A stretch of 64,000 bases of DNA. Source: Tomocerus qinae (Eukaryota; Arthropoda; Collembola; Entomobryomorpha; Tomoceridae). The position numbers and the translations under genes were made by a program. A model generated the notes under the pieces. It saw only the letters and a list, made by a program, of their open reading frames with translations. It was not told the DNA's origin and did not search any database. The DNA lies in NCBI GenBank assembly GCA_020055645.1, contig CM034546.1, positions 73,718,001 to 73,782,000 on the forward strand. The letters run 5' to 3'. Shown in pieces: positions 1-12,290 of the stretch (within the stretch, counting starts at the first letter, position 1; each line of letters begins with the position of its first letter).

Positions 1-1511
1 ACAGTTTTGACCGAAATTTATCGGTGGCTGAGATTCGTGCCCTTAAAAGTGGTTTTCTCCGAATTTTGACCTCGTCAAACTCAGCGGTGGGACACTTTAA
101 TCAACATTTTATTTTTTGAAAAAATTTTTAAGGCTAAATGCCGTAAGTCATTGGAACATTGTATTTGTCGGCATTAGGGAACCATGTTTAAAAATTACAT
201 GAATTTTTTTAGCGGTAAACTTCGTTCAGTCTCACATTACCCTTTTGTCACAAACTGATTATGAAAGTGGACACTGTTCAGCCACTTAAGCATAAGTTTT
301 GACTTTTATTCTTCAGGTCAATTAATATGAGTTTTAGTGATTATTGGTATCAATTAATTTTCAACTGCCAACAGAGAAAAAGCTGTTAGGCTAAGTAGAA
401 TTAAAACTCCTGCTTCAAAATTACGCTACTGTATCCGTAGAGGTAAAATAATTTTGGGTTTTTCATAGGCATGAAACAATAGACAGTGCTTAAAAGTCAA
501 TCCAAAGATTGAATTAGAAAGTGTAAATTCTTAATTAAAGGCCATAAAATATATTTTATTTACTAATATTTATTACTTAGTTGAGATAATGTATACTGCG
601 AGTAGTAAGTCAGTTTAATTCTGATGGACCAGTTTCTGAAGATATTCCAATGTAATAACAATAAATATATAAATATATAGTATACATTATTTTAAGTACA
701 TACTCCACCAGTTTACACTTATATAGTACCTTCACAAATATTGGAATTGTAATTATCTGAGAGCTCTTTTGTTCAATTTAAAAAGCTTCAAAAATGATTG
801 TATACTCCCTTTCTCTGTCTAACTTTAAATAGAGGTTTCCAAGTTCCAATACGAAGAGTTTGTATATTGTATTAAAACCGAGAATAATATTTGGATAGGG
901 ATTGCCATTATAACTACACACTTACACATACCTTCTCATAACATCATATTAAAGTGCATGTACTGTTCTAAAGGAAATTACAAATAGCATTCAATTGTAT
1001 GCTTTAAAAGTAATTTTTGATTTCAAAGAGGTTGGCCAAATTCGTAGTTAAAAATGATTTAGTATTAAATTGAAGGTAAAAAAATTGTAAGTAAATTTCG
1101 TTTTTATTATATAGTAAGCTGATGGTTAACTACTTATTTACAAGTTTACTACGTCGTTACATCAAAAAGTCATTTTGCAGTGTTTGGGTAGGACTGGTTG
1201 AGTTATAATAGCAGGGGCTAAAATTAAATACAATAAATAAAATTATAAACTCAAGGGAAAAATGTATTCAAATAGTTTCAACAAGATTTGTTTGTAAGAG
1301 TTTAGAAATTTAATTTTACCCTAAGGCGATTTTAAATTTTGTGGGCCATATTAGGCCAGGTAGTATGTTAAAATGTCTAAAAAGGCCATAGCTAAAATAC
1401 ACAGAATTGGATTATTTGATCATACCAAACTAATATACCATAATATACTAATAAATAATACCAACACCTCACGCTTACATTTCCACTCCAAAATTATGAA
1501 ATCTAACTCAG
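1..1511. other. AT-rich intergenic DNA
   Basis: No coding exon, RNA gene or clear repeat was recognised. The stretch lies downstream (3' side) of the minus-strand receptor-like gene that ends at 1512. Confidence 0.5.
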
Positions 1512-3424
1512 CTATTTCAAATCAGCAGACAATATCAAAGTGATAGAGTAGTCCGTGATGAATCTATTTGCAGCTAGAGTTGATCTGCGGTGACATTTAT
1601 AAAACGGTCCGATAGCAAACGCAATTGGTCTGCACCCTTTGGCCACCCTCCTTAAATAAGGATTAACAGCATTTTTTTCCCTGTGTAGATAATGTACTGA
1701 GTTTGTGTAAAAAGATGCAGCCTTTGGAAGGAACAAAATCAATCCTCCGCGAATGATGATGGACAGCAATGGCATCAGAAGATATCCAGGCTGTGGGATT
1801 GTATCATACATTTTCACTGTTGCAAACTCACAAAATATGTTGATGGCACATGTAATGCCACAGTAGATTGGTATACCGTGATACATCAATTTCATAACTG
1901 AGACGTTCATGATATAAATTGATTTGTACAGCAGTAACGACAAAAATGGTTTATTTTTGAGACTTTCTTGAGCTAATTTTCCGTTTTCCGTGTTGTTGTT
2001 TCTTGTAAAGACTGAAGTCCAAAATGACATTCCAGAAGCGTAACTCAATGTAAAGGTAACTACAAACAAGACGGGGCTCCAAAGATAAACGGCGTAAATG
2101 CTAGATGCAATGACAGTGGCACATTTAATATACATTTTGTATTCGATATAGGCTTCTGGAAAGTGGTCCACAATAAATCTCTGTAGAGGATCAATTGGCG
2201 AAGCAAATGACATCAGACCACCGCAGACCGAAGTAAATAGTGCCCCCGGCAGCAAATAAATGACAGCTTTTTCACTGAACGTTTCCTTGACTTTCTTCGT
2301 TTTTCCTTTCCAGCACAACTTTTCTAATAAACGAAAAAATTTATAATAATTTAAAGAATAAATTTGTAGGTGAATTATAATATTATGTCTATATTAATTC
2401 TGTTGATTAAAATTTTGATTTTAAGAAAAAACTTTAAATCAGTTTTTTGGTTTAACTTCTAAAAATCCTAACCCATGTTTTAATTACATTCAGATAAAGA
2501 TCACTATGCAGAAAGATATTTTGTGGTTGGGTTGCAGCAAACGGTGCGAAAATGGCTGTAACAGGGAACAAAAATGACCTTTTTTGCCTTTTTTATAAAA
2601 GGGGTAGGAGTACGATTTTAAAAAAGCAGTCCCTTTTTGCCTTTTTTGATGTAGCAACTTGCCCCATTTACTTCCACTTTACATGTAAATAAGGTATAAA
2701 AGGTAAAAAGGACTGCTTTTTTAGAAAAAGTAGTACTTATTACCTTTTTTGTTCCCTGGGCTGTAAGGCCTATACCACACACCCACACTTGGGAATATTT
2801 AGACGTGACCGTACCCTCTATCATGTCCGGTAATCCGATGAAACATTACTGGATCACGTCTACATATTTCGAGATCACTTTAGAAATATTCCGAAGCGGA
2901 CGAGGATTTGCCGTAATCCCCGAATGTGACTAAACCTGACCTAATAAAGCCTAACCTAAATTAAAATAATCCCACTCATGTAAATGCACATCCTCCCAAC
3001 TTTTCAAAATTAATCCCAAAAAGGAAATTATAATATTATAACTCTCAATAAAGTTACCTTTTGAGGACAAATCCAAATGTAGGCTCATGTTTAGTGTATG
3101 TACAACTGAGTGTGATAGACATATTATAATAGAACTCAAAATACTAGATATTAAAATGGTAAGCATATAGAAGAAGTACATGACGATTTCTTGAGTCTTG
3201 AAATTTTTATCTCGAATATAGTTTTCTTTTAAAAGACGAAAAACACCGTGAATGAATAAAGTCCATCCTCCAAAAATGGTATAGCAGACATAACCCAGCA
3301 CTAATTGATTTCGGTTCACAGTTATTTTTCTCTGTTTCTTATTCCACAGAAATGGTGTCCCTTTTATTACATTGTAGAATGCAAAATATCTCTCGATAGC
3401 TTTCAATGCTCCATCGGTTGCCAT
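1512..3424 (-). CDS. Multi-pass receptor-like membrane protein (gustatory/odorant-receptor-like), two exons
   Basis: Exon 1 runs 3424-3058 (ATG at 3424; donor AG|GTAAC) and exon 2 runs 2323-1512 (acceptor TTAG). They join in phase 1 to give 392 aa. Hydrophobic segments lie near residues 41-62 and 80-104, and several more follow in exon 2, including LLSIIIRGGLILFL, so a seven-pass topology is plausible. The end of exon 1 (VVHTLN) matches the same place in the receptor copies at 54.2 kb and 57.1 kb (IVHVLN, VTHVLN), and the phase-1 splice is in the same position, so these form one family. The level of identity is too low to name a receptor class, and I see no TYhhhhhQF gustatory-receptor signature. 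A chemosensory role is an inference from topology and tandem family behaviour. The intron carries repeat family C. Confidence 0.6.
2570..2765. repeat. Interspersed repeat family C, copy 1 (foldback)
   Basis: A block containing GGTAGGAGTACGATTTTA followed by AGCAGTCCCTTTTTGCC is followed by an inverted version (AAAAAGGACTGCTTTTTT), making an imperfect foldback. Related copies sit at 51590-51780 and 58455-58580. It lies in the intron of the receptor-like gene. Any open frame across it is an artefact of the repeat. Confidence 0.6.
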
Positions 3425-4979
3425 ATTGGGACACGAATTGTGACAATTTTCAAGTAAATTATGTGAAGGAATTGAAATTATGTGTAATTTCTATTCTTTT
3501 TCCGACAATTGATCAAATTGCTTTTAAATTGTATCTTTGATTTGTTAATTGAGCTATGCAAAAAAATTGCATAAAACGGAACAAAACAACTGCAAAACTT
3601 TATTATTTTTGCAATACATAGAGAATAATATTATGCTGTTAATGAGTATCTTGCTTTGCTTTTTGTTGAAAATCGACGACTGACGTGGTAGAGAGTCGGG
3701 GCTATAATCTAAGAAATTACACTTGTGTGCTTTCTTGTGCCACTTACAAGGCTTCCAATTTCAAATTCCTTGGAAATGGAAAACATTATTGGTAATTACT
3801 TGAAGCCACAATTTTTTCTAAAGAAATGTAAACCACCGTCCTAAAATTACATTACATTGCCTCTTTGTGCAGCTCTTAATGTCAACGAAAAGTGTTTTGA
3901 TGTAATTTCATCCTGTTTGTTTTATTTGCATGGCTTTGATATATTATTAGCGGACAAATATTCAACAGAGTACATAATAGAGAACATGCTACTACACTCT
4001 TCACGGACCATAATTTTATATGTTAAAAAATAAAATAATTTGGGGTGTTGTTTCTATACACTATAATATGGGTTGATTGGTCCATTATTCTTATCAATAA
4101 GTCATCCACACTAATAGTGCGAGTAGTGCGACAGCTTAAAAAGCAACAAAAGTACGCTAGGGCAGGGACACATTTATATACCGGCTTTTATATATTAGTA
4201 ACACATTTCTAAAGCTTAAAAAAGTGAAATTAGATATTGATATGAGAGGAATTGAAATATAAAAGGTAAATGTGTTATTACTAAACTAAATTAATTAATA
4301 CCTGTCAAATATTAATTATAGAGCTATAGATAATACTATGACTTTCAATGTTGTTTTTGAACTATCATAATTGAAAATTGAGCCAATTTTAATTTATCAA
4401 TAAATTGATGCATCCGCTTTCGTTTGCATTGATGTTTTATGAAAATTGACTTGATTTGGCCAGTGTTTTTCTTTTGTTGCTGATATAAATCAATTAAATC
4501 AATACATGTCAAATATACCTATAGAAATTACATGCATGAAATTTAGCAAAATTATAGCTGGTAACGAAAACCATACCGATATTTTCGGCAAGCGTTCGAT
4601 AAATCCGGTGTTCGATCAACTCCGCAATCAACTGCAAACTACAAAGCTAACATAACCATTATTATTTTTTGATTTCTTTAAATTTGACCATCTTTTATAT
4701 GTTAGTTAGTATACAACGTGTTATTATTAATGAACACTTGCTTTCAAGTTTCAAAATTCTTAGCGCTCAACGCTATGCTACTTTACGAACAATTAAGAAA
4801 AGAATGTGAATAAATTGTATTTTTAAAACCATTTAAATAAATCATCAAAAGTGCCAAAGAGGACTGTTTATCACCGAATTTAATTTTTATTAGGTTTTTC
4901 CAGATAAAACATGAAATGTTTAACAAACTCAATTTTTGATTTATGCAAAGTATCATGATATATTATTATAGTCACGATG
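3425..4979. other. AT-rich intergenic DNA
   Basis: Nothing recognised here. It separates two minus-strand genes: promoter side of the receptor-like gene and 3' side of the aerolysin-like gene. Confidence 0.5.
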
Positions 4980-7709
4980 TCAATTTCCAACTTGAACTGT
5001 CGTTAGAATGCCCTTCAATCCGAAATTTCCTCTTATAGTACCAGAAACGGAAATAATTAAATCTTCACTGGAACGACTGATAATTTCCATATTCCTTTTA
5101 CCCGATGAATTAATAACATCTTCAACAATCTGTACTGGCACGTAACCTTCTCTAATTTCTCGCGGAGTATCGGCAATGATTCTTTCAGTCAGTCCTGTAA
5201 TTCGCATTTTGGCAGTGAAAGGAATTTCAACATTCTGAGCCCAGATAGCATGGACACTCGCTTCGATATTTGTGTGGGGTGGAATTTTTATTTCCTTCCT
5301 AATGGCCACTGTGTGTGTAATGTCATTTGACTTTGCTTGGTTAGCATCAAAACCACCTTGGAATGAGAATTCGTGGTTGTGACAAGGAATAAGAAAATTT
5401 AAAGACACTATCGTCTTATGCATCATTGTCCAAGATTCCTTCAGTGAAATTGTAAATTGGTCTTTCATTTGAATATTTTCTTTGACTGTCTCAGTCAATT
5501 GGCTATTACTGTAATTGGGAAGACGTTTCTTAAATATCAAATTAGTGTTTTGATTTTCTTCACGTTCCAAAATGTCATCCAGCTCTAGAGTTTCGTTGAA
5601 TTGGAAATCATAAAGTCGAGCTTCCAATTTAATATTCGGCGACGGTGCTGAAAATTTAGAATGATCTCCCATATAAGGACCCAATTGAATGTAATAATTG
5701 AATTCGTTGTGTTTGGTTAAAGAACAACTCAGAAAATTGTCTCGTTTTCCCAAATTTTCCAATTTGAAATAATTTTCTTCATCTGTTGCTTGGGGAATCC
5801 ATAACGAATCATTCCGCCATTCTCCGCCTACCAACATTTTTCTTACTGATTCATCATCGTCCTTAACTGCAACATGGTGACCTGTTCCAACTGTAGCCCC
5901 CACCCATAGCAAATGACCATTGGTGTTCCACCGATTTGTCATTGTGTAGCCAATGGCGGATTCTGTTGGGCCAAAACTCCATTGATTATCGTACTGATAT
6001 TCTTTTCCAGGGGCGTATTTAGGCAACTCGTTTGGATGATTATCCGCCTGGATGTAATATTTTCCTTTATAGGCCCACGAAATCCACCCTTGTGGGAAGT
6101 CTTTTGTTCTCATTTTGTAATACACTCCAGTGTACAATTTGTCCCATTAATTTTCTGAACTGGTATAAAATTGTCTGAGTTGGGTGGGTCACATGGCAAT
6201 CCATATTTTGGTCTTGTAGATATTGTCTCATTAGACGTCGTCTTTCCACGAGGAATAAAAATTTCTGTGGTGTCACCATTCCTTTTCTCAGCACTGAAAT
6301 ATTTAAACATTAATAAAATAAACCATTTTCTAAGACCCAAATATATCTAAGTGTACGAAAAATGAATATAAATTATTTTTTCCAATCAAATAAGTAAGAT
6401 ATTTAGGCATTCTAAATGAGGATAAGTTTGTAATATAATGAACAGAGAATGCTGTGCGGATACCAATGGCGTATTTAGGGGGATACTAGGGTGTTTACAG
6501 CGCCCCCAAATATTTGCAAAAATACAGATATTTTCTCAAAATGAAATAAAAATATATTTATACATAAAACTAGGTCACCAGTACTGGTATTAAATTTCAA
6601 AAGATTTCCGTGCAAATATGTTTTGGTTTAATTTTACAATTACACAGAGTAGTTTATTGCTTTATGTAATATGCATTGCATACGCGCTTGCGCGGTTTGC
6701 ACTTGGGGTTACCCTACCACAAGTACAGATATACATACACACATTGGTAAAATTATAGCTTTACCATGTCTACGATTATAATATAGATTCTTGTCACATG
6801 TTCAAGTCCCCCTTACTCCCCAAATTTATTTGTGTTCTGTTTACTCCCTTCCCTTCTGGGATAACTATACTAACAGATAAGTAAATAATACTACAGTCCC
6901 TCAATAAATACCTTTTATTAAACTTTTAATTGTTTTCTTACCTGCAATGTCCATTTTTTCCAAAATATGTATCCATACTTTCAATCATTGGTTTCACAAT
7001 TTCAACATCAGTGATTATAGTTTCTATCTTTATTTTTGTGTTAGCTATTTCCCAATTTAATTCTGTAGCTTTTATATCAGTGCTTTCTGTATTCCTTTCA
7101 ATATCGACTGTCTTCAGTTCTATTCTCTCTATATTCATTTCTATATTTTTTATCTTAGTTTCCATGATTTGGCTGTTGTTTTCCATTTTTGCACCCATGC
7201 TTATGAGCATTGGTTCTATACTGAAGATCTTTTCCTCCGTAATTCTAGCGGTAGTAGATAGACCTTCCATTTTGCTTTCCAAGATTCCAATCTTCGTTTC
7301 AAGATTATCCATCTTTTCAAACATAGTGTTTAATTGCTCGCGCAATTGAAAAATACCATTTAGAATATGATTGGTATTGGTTGCCCCAAATCTAGAAAAT
7401 CAAAGATAAGTTATGAAGTTGAGTTGCCTAAATTTTAACTTTAATGGTCCAGGAATAAAGTTACTAAAATGTCAAATGTTGTTAATTTAACAATTGTGGA
7501 TATTACTATTCTTACTTCTGTCTTCAAATAGCAGCAAGTACTAATTTACTACTTCCATATTATACTACTTTTGAATTGTTTTATTGGTTTACTTACGGAT
7601 ATTCATAGGTTGAGTCCTCGTTGCTCAGATCTGATACTAAACCGGAAGTTTCGTAGGTGTGAAAACAAACTAAAAATACACAACCGATGAATTTTGTATT
7701 AAACGCCAT
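4980..7709 (-). CDS. Secreted coiled-coil + aerolysin/ETX-MTX2-like pore-forming family protein, with a one-base frame break
   Basis: Three exons: 7709-7597 (ATG, hydrophobic signal peptide of about 20 residues, donor GTAAGT), 7391-6942 (about 150 residues of heptad-rich Glu/Lys/Ile/Met sequence, a long coiled coil, donor GTAAGA) and 6293-4980. Phases close across both introns. Exon 3 opens with a Cys-containing linker, then a Trp/Gly/Tyr-rich N-terminal module. The C-terminal ~170 residues have the alternating Ser/Thr-rich beta pattern and the 'basic strand, IPPHT, IPF.A' layout of aerolysin/ETX-MTX2 (natterin-type) proteins. Known members oligomerise into beta-barrel pores; that role here is inferred. 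The frame entering exon 3 ends in a stop at about 6110, whereas the rest reads in another frame from about 6137. A one-base difference near 6118-6131 therefore breaks the gene: either a real lesion or an assembly error. No realistic GT-AG intron explains it. Confidence 0.6.
6294..6941. other. Intron 2 of the aerolysin-like gene
   Basis: AT-rich intron. About 6655-6750 resembles, in inverted orientation, part of interspersed repeat family A (the GTGGTAGGG block followed by short C/A-rich words). No exon seen. Confidence 0.4.
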
Positions 7710-7801
7710 TTCAAAATATATTATGGATATTCAAAAATCTAACTCAGTAACCGTCACCCACAATCGCAAAAGGTGAATGAGACCCCAACTACTTTTCAAT
7801 G

Positions 7802-7856
7802 CTGGAATGTTGTATTACAACATTCCAGTATATTACAACTTGTATGAACTATATAG
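7802..7856 (-). promoter_or_regulatory. Perfect 27-bp palindrome and TATA-like box upstream of the aerolysin-like gene
   Basis: Positions 7802-7814 (CTGGAATGTTGTA) and 7816-7828 are perfect 13-base inverted arms around a single central base. CTATATAG lies at 7849-7856. Relative to the ATG at 7709, the palindrome is about 95-120 bases upstream and the TATA-like word about 140. A TATA-driven start would fall near the palindrome, so it could be a factor site or a 5'UTR hairpin. The assignment is by position only. Confidence 0.4.
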
Positions 7857-9189
7857 GCACGTAGCCATAAACTGATCTTCAAAAGGATAAAAGCAGATTA
7901 GGTTGTTTTAAATTCTTTAAGATGAAGATGGTAAATAACTACATCAACAACATCTTATGATTCAATGATTCTTTTGCGATTTTTTGCGTTTTTACACAAA
8001 AATTTCTTCATTTTTCTCGATTTCGAGGGGGGTACGTGCCCCGGTACCCCCTCTCGCTGCGGCCCTGCATCTTATTTTGTCATAGTGTAAATGATACAAT
8101 GTAATGTATCAATTTTGCCTTTGTACTATCTTTGGTCAGCAGCAAGAGGTCAAGACCATTGGATACAATGTATGTCTTATTGCCAGTGTTTGACTAGCCA
8201 CTGGTTAGTGTGATTATAATGGTGGTGGCTAAAATGACCTAGTGGCTGGCTAAAATGTTTGCTGTCCAGTGGATAAAACGGCTTAATATGGATAAAATTA
8301 AAAATTATTTCAATAAAAGCAAATTTTTCAAGTTACAAATATTGCAATAAAAAACCATTTTAAGAGTTTAAGAGTTTATATAAATCCAGTATGGATGGTT
8401 TAAACTCAAAGGTAAGTATGGACTACTTTTTTCAGGAGGAGTATTACTATTAGTATATGACATGTATATCCATTTTATACATTTTATCCAGCCGGCTAGC
8501 TAATATGTAAAAAATGCGACTAAAATAAAACAATGTTTATTGTATCTATAGATATACAATGATAAATAAGGCGTAAATGACTAAACACAATTTTATATCA
8601 CAAATCCATTCATCTAAAGTTACAAATTTTTGTGATATCTTCATGTTCTTGTACATATTATTATTTTATGCCAATTTACTTAGTTGTATCTACAACATAA
8701 TATGGACATGTGGCTCTTTAGCTTCAAGTAAGTAGCTAATAGTCATAGTTGAATCGATTGAACCACTCATCGGTTTTTTAACGATTTTCATAATGGTTGA
8801 ATAGATCGCGATAATTTTTTTCAAATTTTAGTTTCCAAAAATTATAAAGGCAAAAATAAAATCTTCCAGGCAAGATAAAATTAATGATTCTAACTTTTTA
8901 GTACTACCTGGTGCCTATAGTTGCTATTAATAATATTAGAGTAGGTAAGTGTGAGTCGATTTGGAATGGCAGGCAATGGCAATAAGGCATACAGCAAAAT
9001 GGTATGTAATGGCTATAGTAGCAATTTTGCTCTTATCAAAGAATTTAATAGGGGACACAAATTTTAATAATATTTGGAAAATTTGACGATTCTTAACATT
9101 TTTAGAAAAAATTAGAAGTTTTTATCAGATTTTAGCTTCAACGTCGTCATCATAATAATGTTAGTTTGCATTTTTGCTGTCCCTACCAC
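7857..9189. other. Intergenic DNA with degenerate repeat remnants
   Basis: A GC-rich patch at about 8026-8070 (GGGGTACGTGCC then GGTACCCCC) resembles the end of a DNA transposon. About 8130-8500 carries words such as GGCTAAAATG and TTTTATCC shared with 61370-62040. No gene recognised. Confidence 0.4.
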
Positions 9190-10745
9190 ATATTATATTA
9201 GGTGCCTGCACAGACGCGTACAATCTCTATATATAATCGCAGACTTGATAAAGCAATAAATTTACCTGTCTATATATGTATATATATATGTCTGTACGTG
9301 TGGTAGGGAGAACCAAGGAAACTTGCATATATTACGTTACGCAAAACCCACTCCCACCATGTGAAACGCAAGTGCTGACTGCAACACTTTTGAATACCTC
9401 CTCCTCCCATTAACTATGCACACGTAATATTTGCAGGCTCCTTAAAAGCAAAATGCGCAAGTCCAACAGTCCAATTCCTCTAAACCACCGAAATGAGTCG
9501 TTTCATATTATTATGATAACATCAAAATAATAATAGAAATTTACATAAGAAGGTTGAATGGTGAGTGGTGATGGAATGGGAATGATCCAAAGGGGACATT
9601 TCCTAGTAATCTAAACCACCGAAATAATTGTTCTGCCTATTTATTTTCCTATTTTCAACTTTAAATTAGAAATCGAGGGCTTCTAAGCGCCCTGATACTT
9701 TCCGAGGGCTTCGAATAAACGACTTTGTACAATGTTCAATGTTCAATTTATTTAAAGTGCCAAAATTACAACTCAAAACTTCTAATTCAAATTGGTTCTG
9801 CTATATCGACAAACTTATTCAATTTTTTTAGTAGAGCTGGTTATACTTTTTACTACCCTCTTGATTCCATTGGGCCAGTTGGATCATCTTTTTGTAGAAT
9901 GAAATAACAGTACTGGGAGCCAGAGCCACGATTATAAATAAAGCTAGTGTGTATTCCGGGGGCAATATTGTACAATGTTCATTTCATGAGCATAGCTCTC
10001 CCAGGATTGTTACATACTTTACTCCATCAGACGGCCCGAGTCATTCCCATAAATCCATCAGTGATTTTCAAATATTAAACTTTTTATAGTAGGTTAGAGG
10101 GTTAGAGGTGTACTCATGGGATTTGTACGGTTTTCCAAAATCCGACGGGGAATCTTATTTATTTCATTTTGAATGGGAAACGTTTTGGTAAATTTGTGGG
10201 AGTTTTTTCGAAAATAGAGTTTTTTATTGTTCCCTGTATTTGATGCTACGAACTACAGTTATTATTTTGGTGTAAGAAATTCCTTTTTATCAGGAAGTTG
10301 GGGCTGCAGCTAATTTTTTCAACCACTGTACAGCACCGTATTTAGAAGTCGATTTTGGAGGACGTCATACACTTATATGTATTTGGCATATTCGCGCAAA
10401 GCGCGAAAAACTTTGTTAATGTTTGACAAAAATTAGTCAAAACAGGCCTAAAAATGGTAAATAATCAATTTTTTTGCTATTTTGAGAAAAAATATCTTTT
10501 TTCTTGGATTGTGGTGTGGGGCTTCAGCCTATAAGGGTTTCCACCTCAATACGTCCTTTATTCAAAATAAGACCCTAAAACTCTATTAAAGATTATGTAG
10601 GTGCGTTGCGGCATTTTAGAATTTGAATATTTATTTGAATATTAACATAATAACCTAATGGGATGTTTTTATTACTGTGATGGGTGGCCTGCTGAATTTC
10701 TTTTGAGTGCTAGATTTGCCCCTTAGCTGGGTTCACTAGTCAACT
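9190..10745. repeat. Interspersed repeat family A, copy 1
   Basis: Extended similarity to 48415-49385. Shared blocks include GTGTGGTAGGGAGAACC, a CTCCTCCTCCCAT block, a TTTTACTACCCTCTT block (9768-9918 versus 48830-48978), a TTCCTTTTTATCAGGAAGTT block (10100-10330 versus 49021-49230) and GTGATGGGTGGCCTGCTG (10680 versus 49320). A partial copy is at about 39125-39330. The segment at 9648-9733 recurs at 10898-10980, an internal direct repeat. Non-coding in every frame; class unknown. Confidence 0.7.
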
Positions 10746-11077
10746 TATAAATTTGTAACATTATATTCTGGTAGTAGGATGCAGCAGTTTGGAAGCAGAA
10801 TTTTGAGAGATGATTTAAAGTGCAGTTATCATTTTTCTAAAAAAATTAAATAGGAATTTATAGCTGCCAAATAATTGTTGCATTTTAATTTACCTATTTT
10901 CAACTTTAAATTAGAAAACCAGGGCTTCGAAGCGCCATGATACTTTCCAAGGGCTTCGAATAAACGACTTTGTACATCTATGCTCTTATCCAAAACGCGT
11001 ATGTCGATTTCCTACTCAAATACATTATGAAATATACCATAAAGTGGAAGGGTCCCATAAAGATTCGATTTATATAA

Positions 11078-11410
11078 TACTAGCCGGTCACAGGACCTAG
11101 GCCCTGTTATAAATAAAGCTACCGGGGGCAATATTGTACGATGAGACGAAAGTATTTCAGATGCATAGCTTTTCTAATTGAACTTTTCATGGTTTCTCAT
11201 TTGGTGGGTCGGCGTCGGAGGTAGAGATTTTACATTGATAGGTATAGGGACTTTCGTTTTTAGAAAACTGTCCGTATCTCTGGACAGGGTAGAAGCACTT
11301 GGCAAGTGTCAGAGCGGCAAATTAACACACAATGATATGAACAAACATACCTACGGAATTTTTCACTGCGCAACTAGAACAACACGATTATACTATAGAT
11401 TGATTAGTAC
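11078..11410. repeat. Interspersed repeat family B, copy 1
   Basis: Begins CTAGCCGGTCACAGGACC and contains GGGGCAATATTGTACGATG and GCGGCAAATTAACACACAAT. The same order of blocks occurs at 55572-55965, and a part occurs at about 9918-9990. No coding capacity seen. Confidence 0.65.
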
Positions 11411-11848
11411 TCCTTAGTATGGTCATAACCACATTACACATAGTAATTTGGGTTAGAGAGCCAAGCCCCTGGCCTCCAATAACATTGAGGGAGCAGAGTT
11501 GAACCGGACCCTCATAAAATATTTAGCGAACTGAGCGAAATTAGAAATTCAATTGAGGGACCAATCCTTAAGGGACCTGTATGTAGGTTTAGAACAATGG
11601 CGGGAAAGAATTTTCAGCGAACCGAGCTTAGCAGAGCCATTTTATCCCATAGAGTGAGCCATACCTAACTAACCCTTTAAAAGATATTACAGGACCCTAG
11701 CAGGACTTCTTGCAAACCTTCGGTCGAGCCGGACCCTATAGTACACTCTAAGGCTCGGCTCAATGATAAATTAATCCACCTGGGCTCGCATGAGGGGCTA
11801 AAATAACATAATTATGTTGTCATAGTCACAAAGTTCTTGGTCAGAGTT
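11411..11848. other. Non-coding DNA with words like the GGCTCG patch
   Basis: Locally GC-richer. Contains degenerate words such as TTTTCAGCGAACCGAGC and AAGGCTCGGCTCAATG that resemble the GGCTCG-rich patch at 27.8-28.3 kb. No gene recognised. Confidence 0.35.
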
Positions 11849-12124
11849 ATATCGTCTGCCTAATATTACAACGTAACAAGCCATTTCATCATGACTGCTA
11901 CAAAGTAACAAACCATTTTATCATGGCTGAGACAAAGTAACAAACCATTTTATCATGACCGCGACAATGTAACAACCCAATGTATCAGGAGTTAGGTTTG
12001 TTACATTGTCGCAGCCATGATAAAATGGTTTGTTACTTTGTCTCAGCCATGATAAAATGGTTTGTTACTTTGTAGCAGTCATGATAAAATGGCTTGTTAC
12101 GTTGTAATATTAGGCAGACGATAT
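11849..12124. mobile_element. Palindromic (foldback) MITE, copy 1
   Basis: Starts ATATCGTCTGCCTAATATTA and ends with its reverse complement, so nearly the whole ~276 bp is a palindrome. Each arm contains about four tandem ~36-bp units built on GTAACAAACCATTTTATCAT. Copies 2 and 3 are at 34886-35162 and 46699-46977. No coding capacity. All three copies are bordered by ATAT, consistent with a TA or ATAT target duplication. Confidence 0.85.
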
Positions 12125-12290
12125 TTTGTATATTGTCCGGACAAAATGAAAATTGTCCTTAATGAAACCAGTTTTGTCCATGAACGAAATTAATTTTGTC
12201 CACTTTTATTCTGGACAAAAATAATTTTATCCAGGAAGAAATTGATTTTGTCCAGTTTTAATTTTGTCCAGTTTTAACTATCCATCTTAT
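12125..12290. repeat. Degenerate array of TTTTGTCCA / GGACAAAAT words
   Basis: About ten occurrences of ATTTTGTCCA-like words or their complement at irregular spacing directly to the right of MITE copy 1. It resembles, but does not match, the TTGACAAAAAG array at 50.9 kb. Function unknown. Confidence 0.6.

Noticed and set aside
6930-7349. 139-codon plus-strand ORF opposite the coiled-coil exon
   Set aside because: Antisense shadow of the exon at 6942-7391, whose phases connect to its neighbours.
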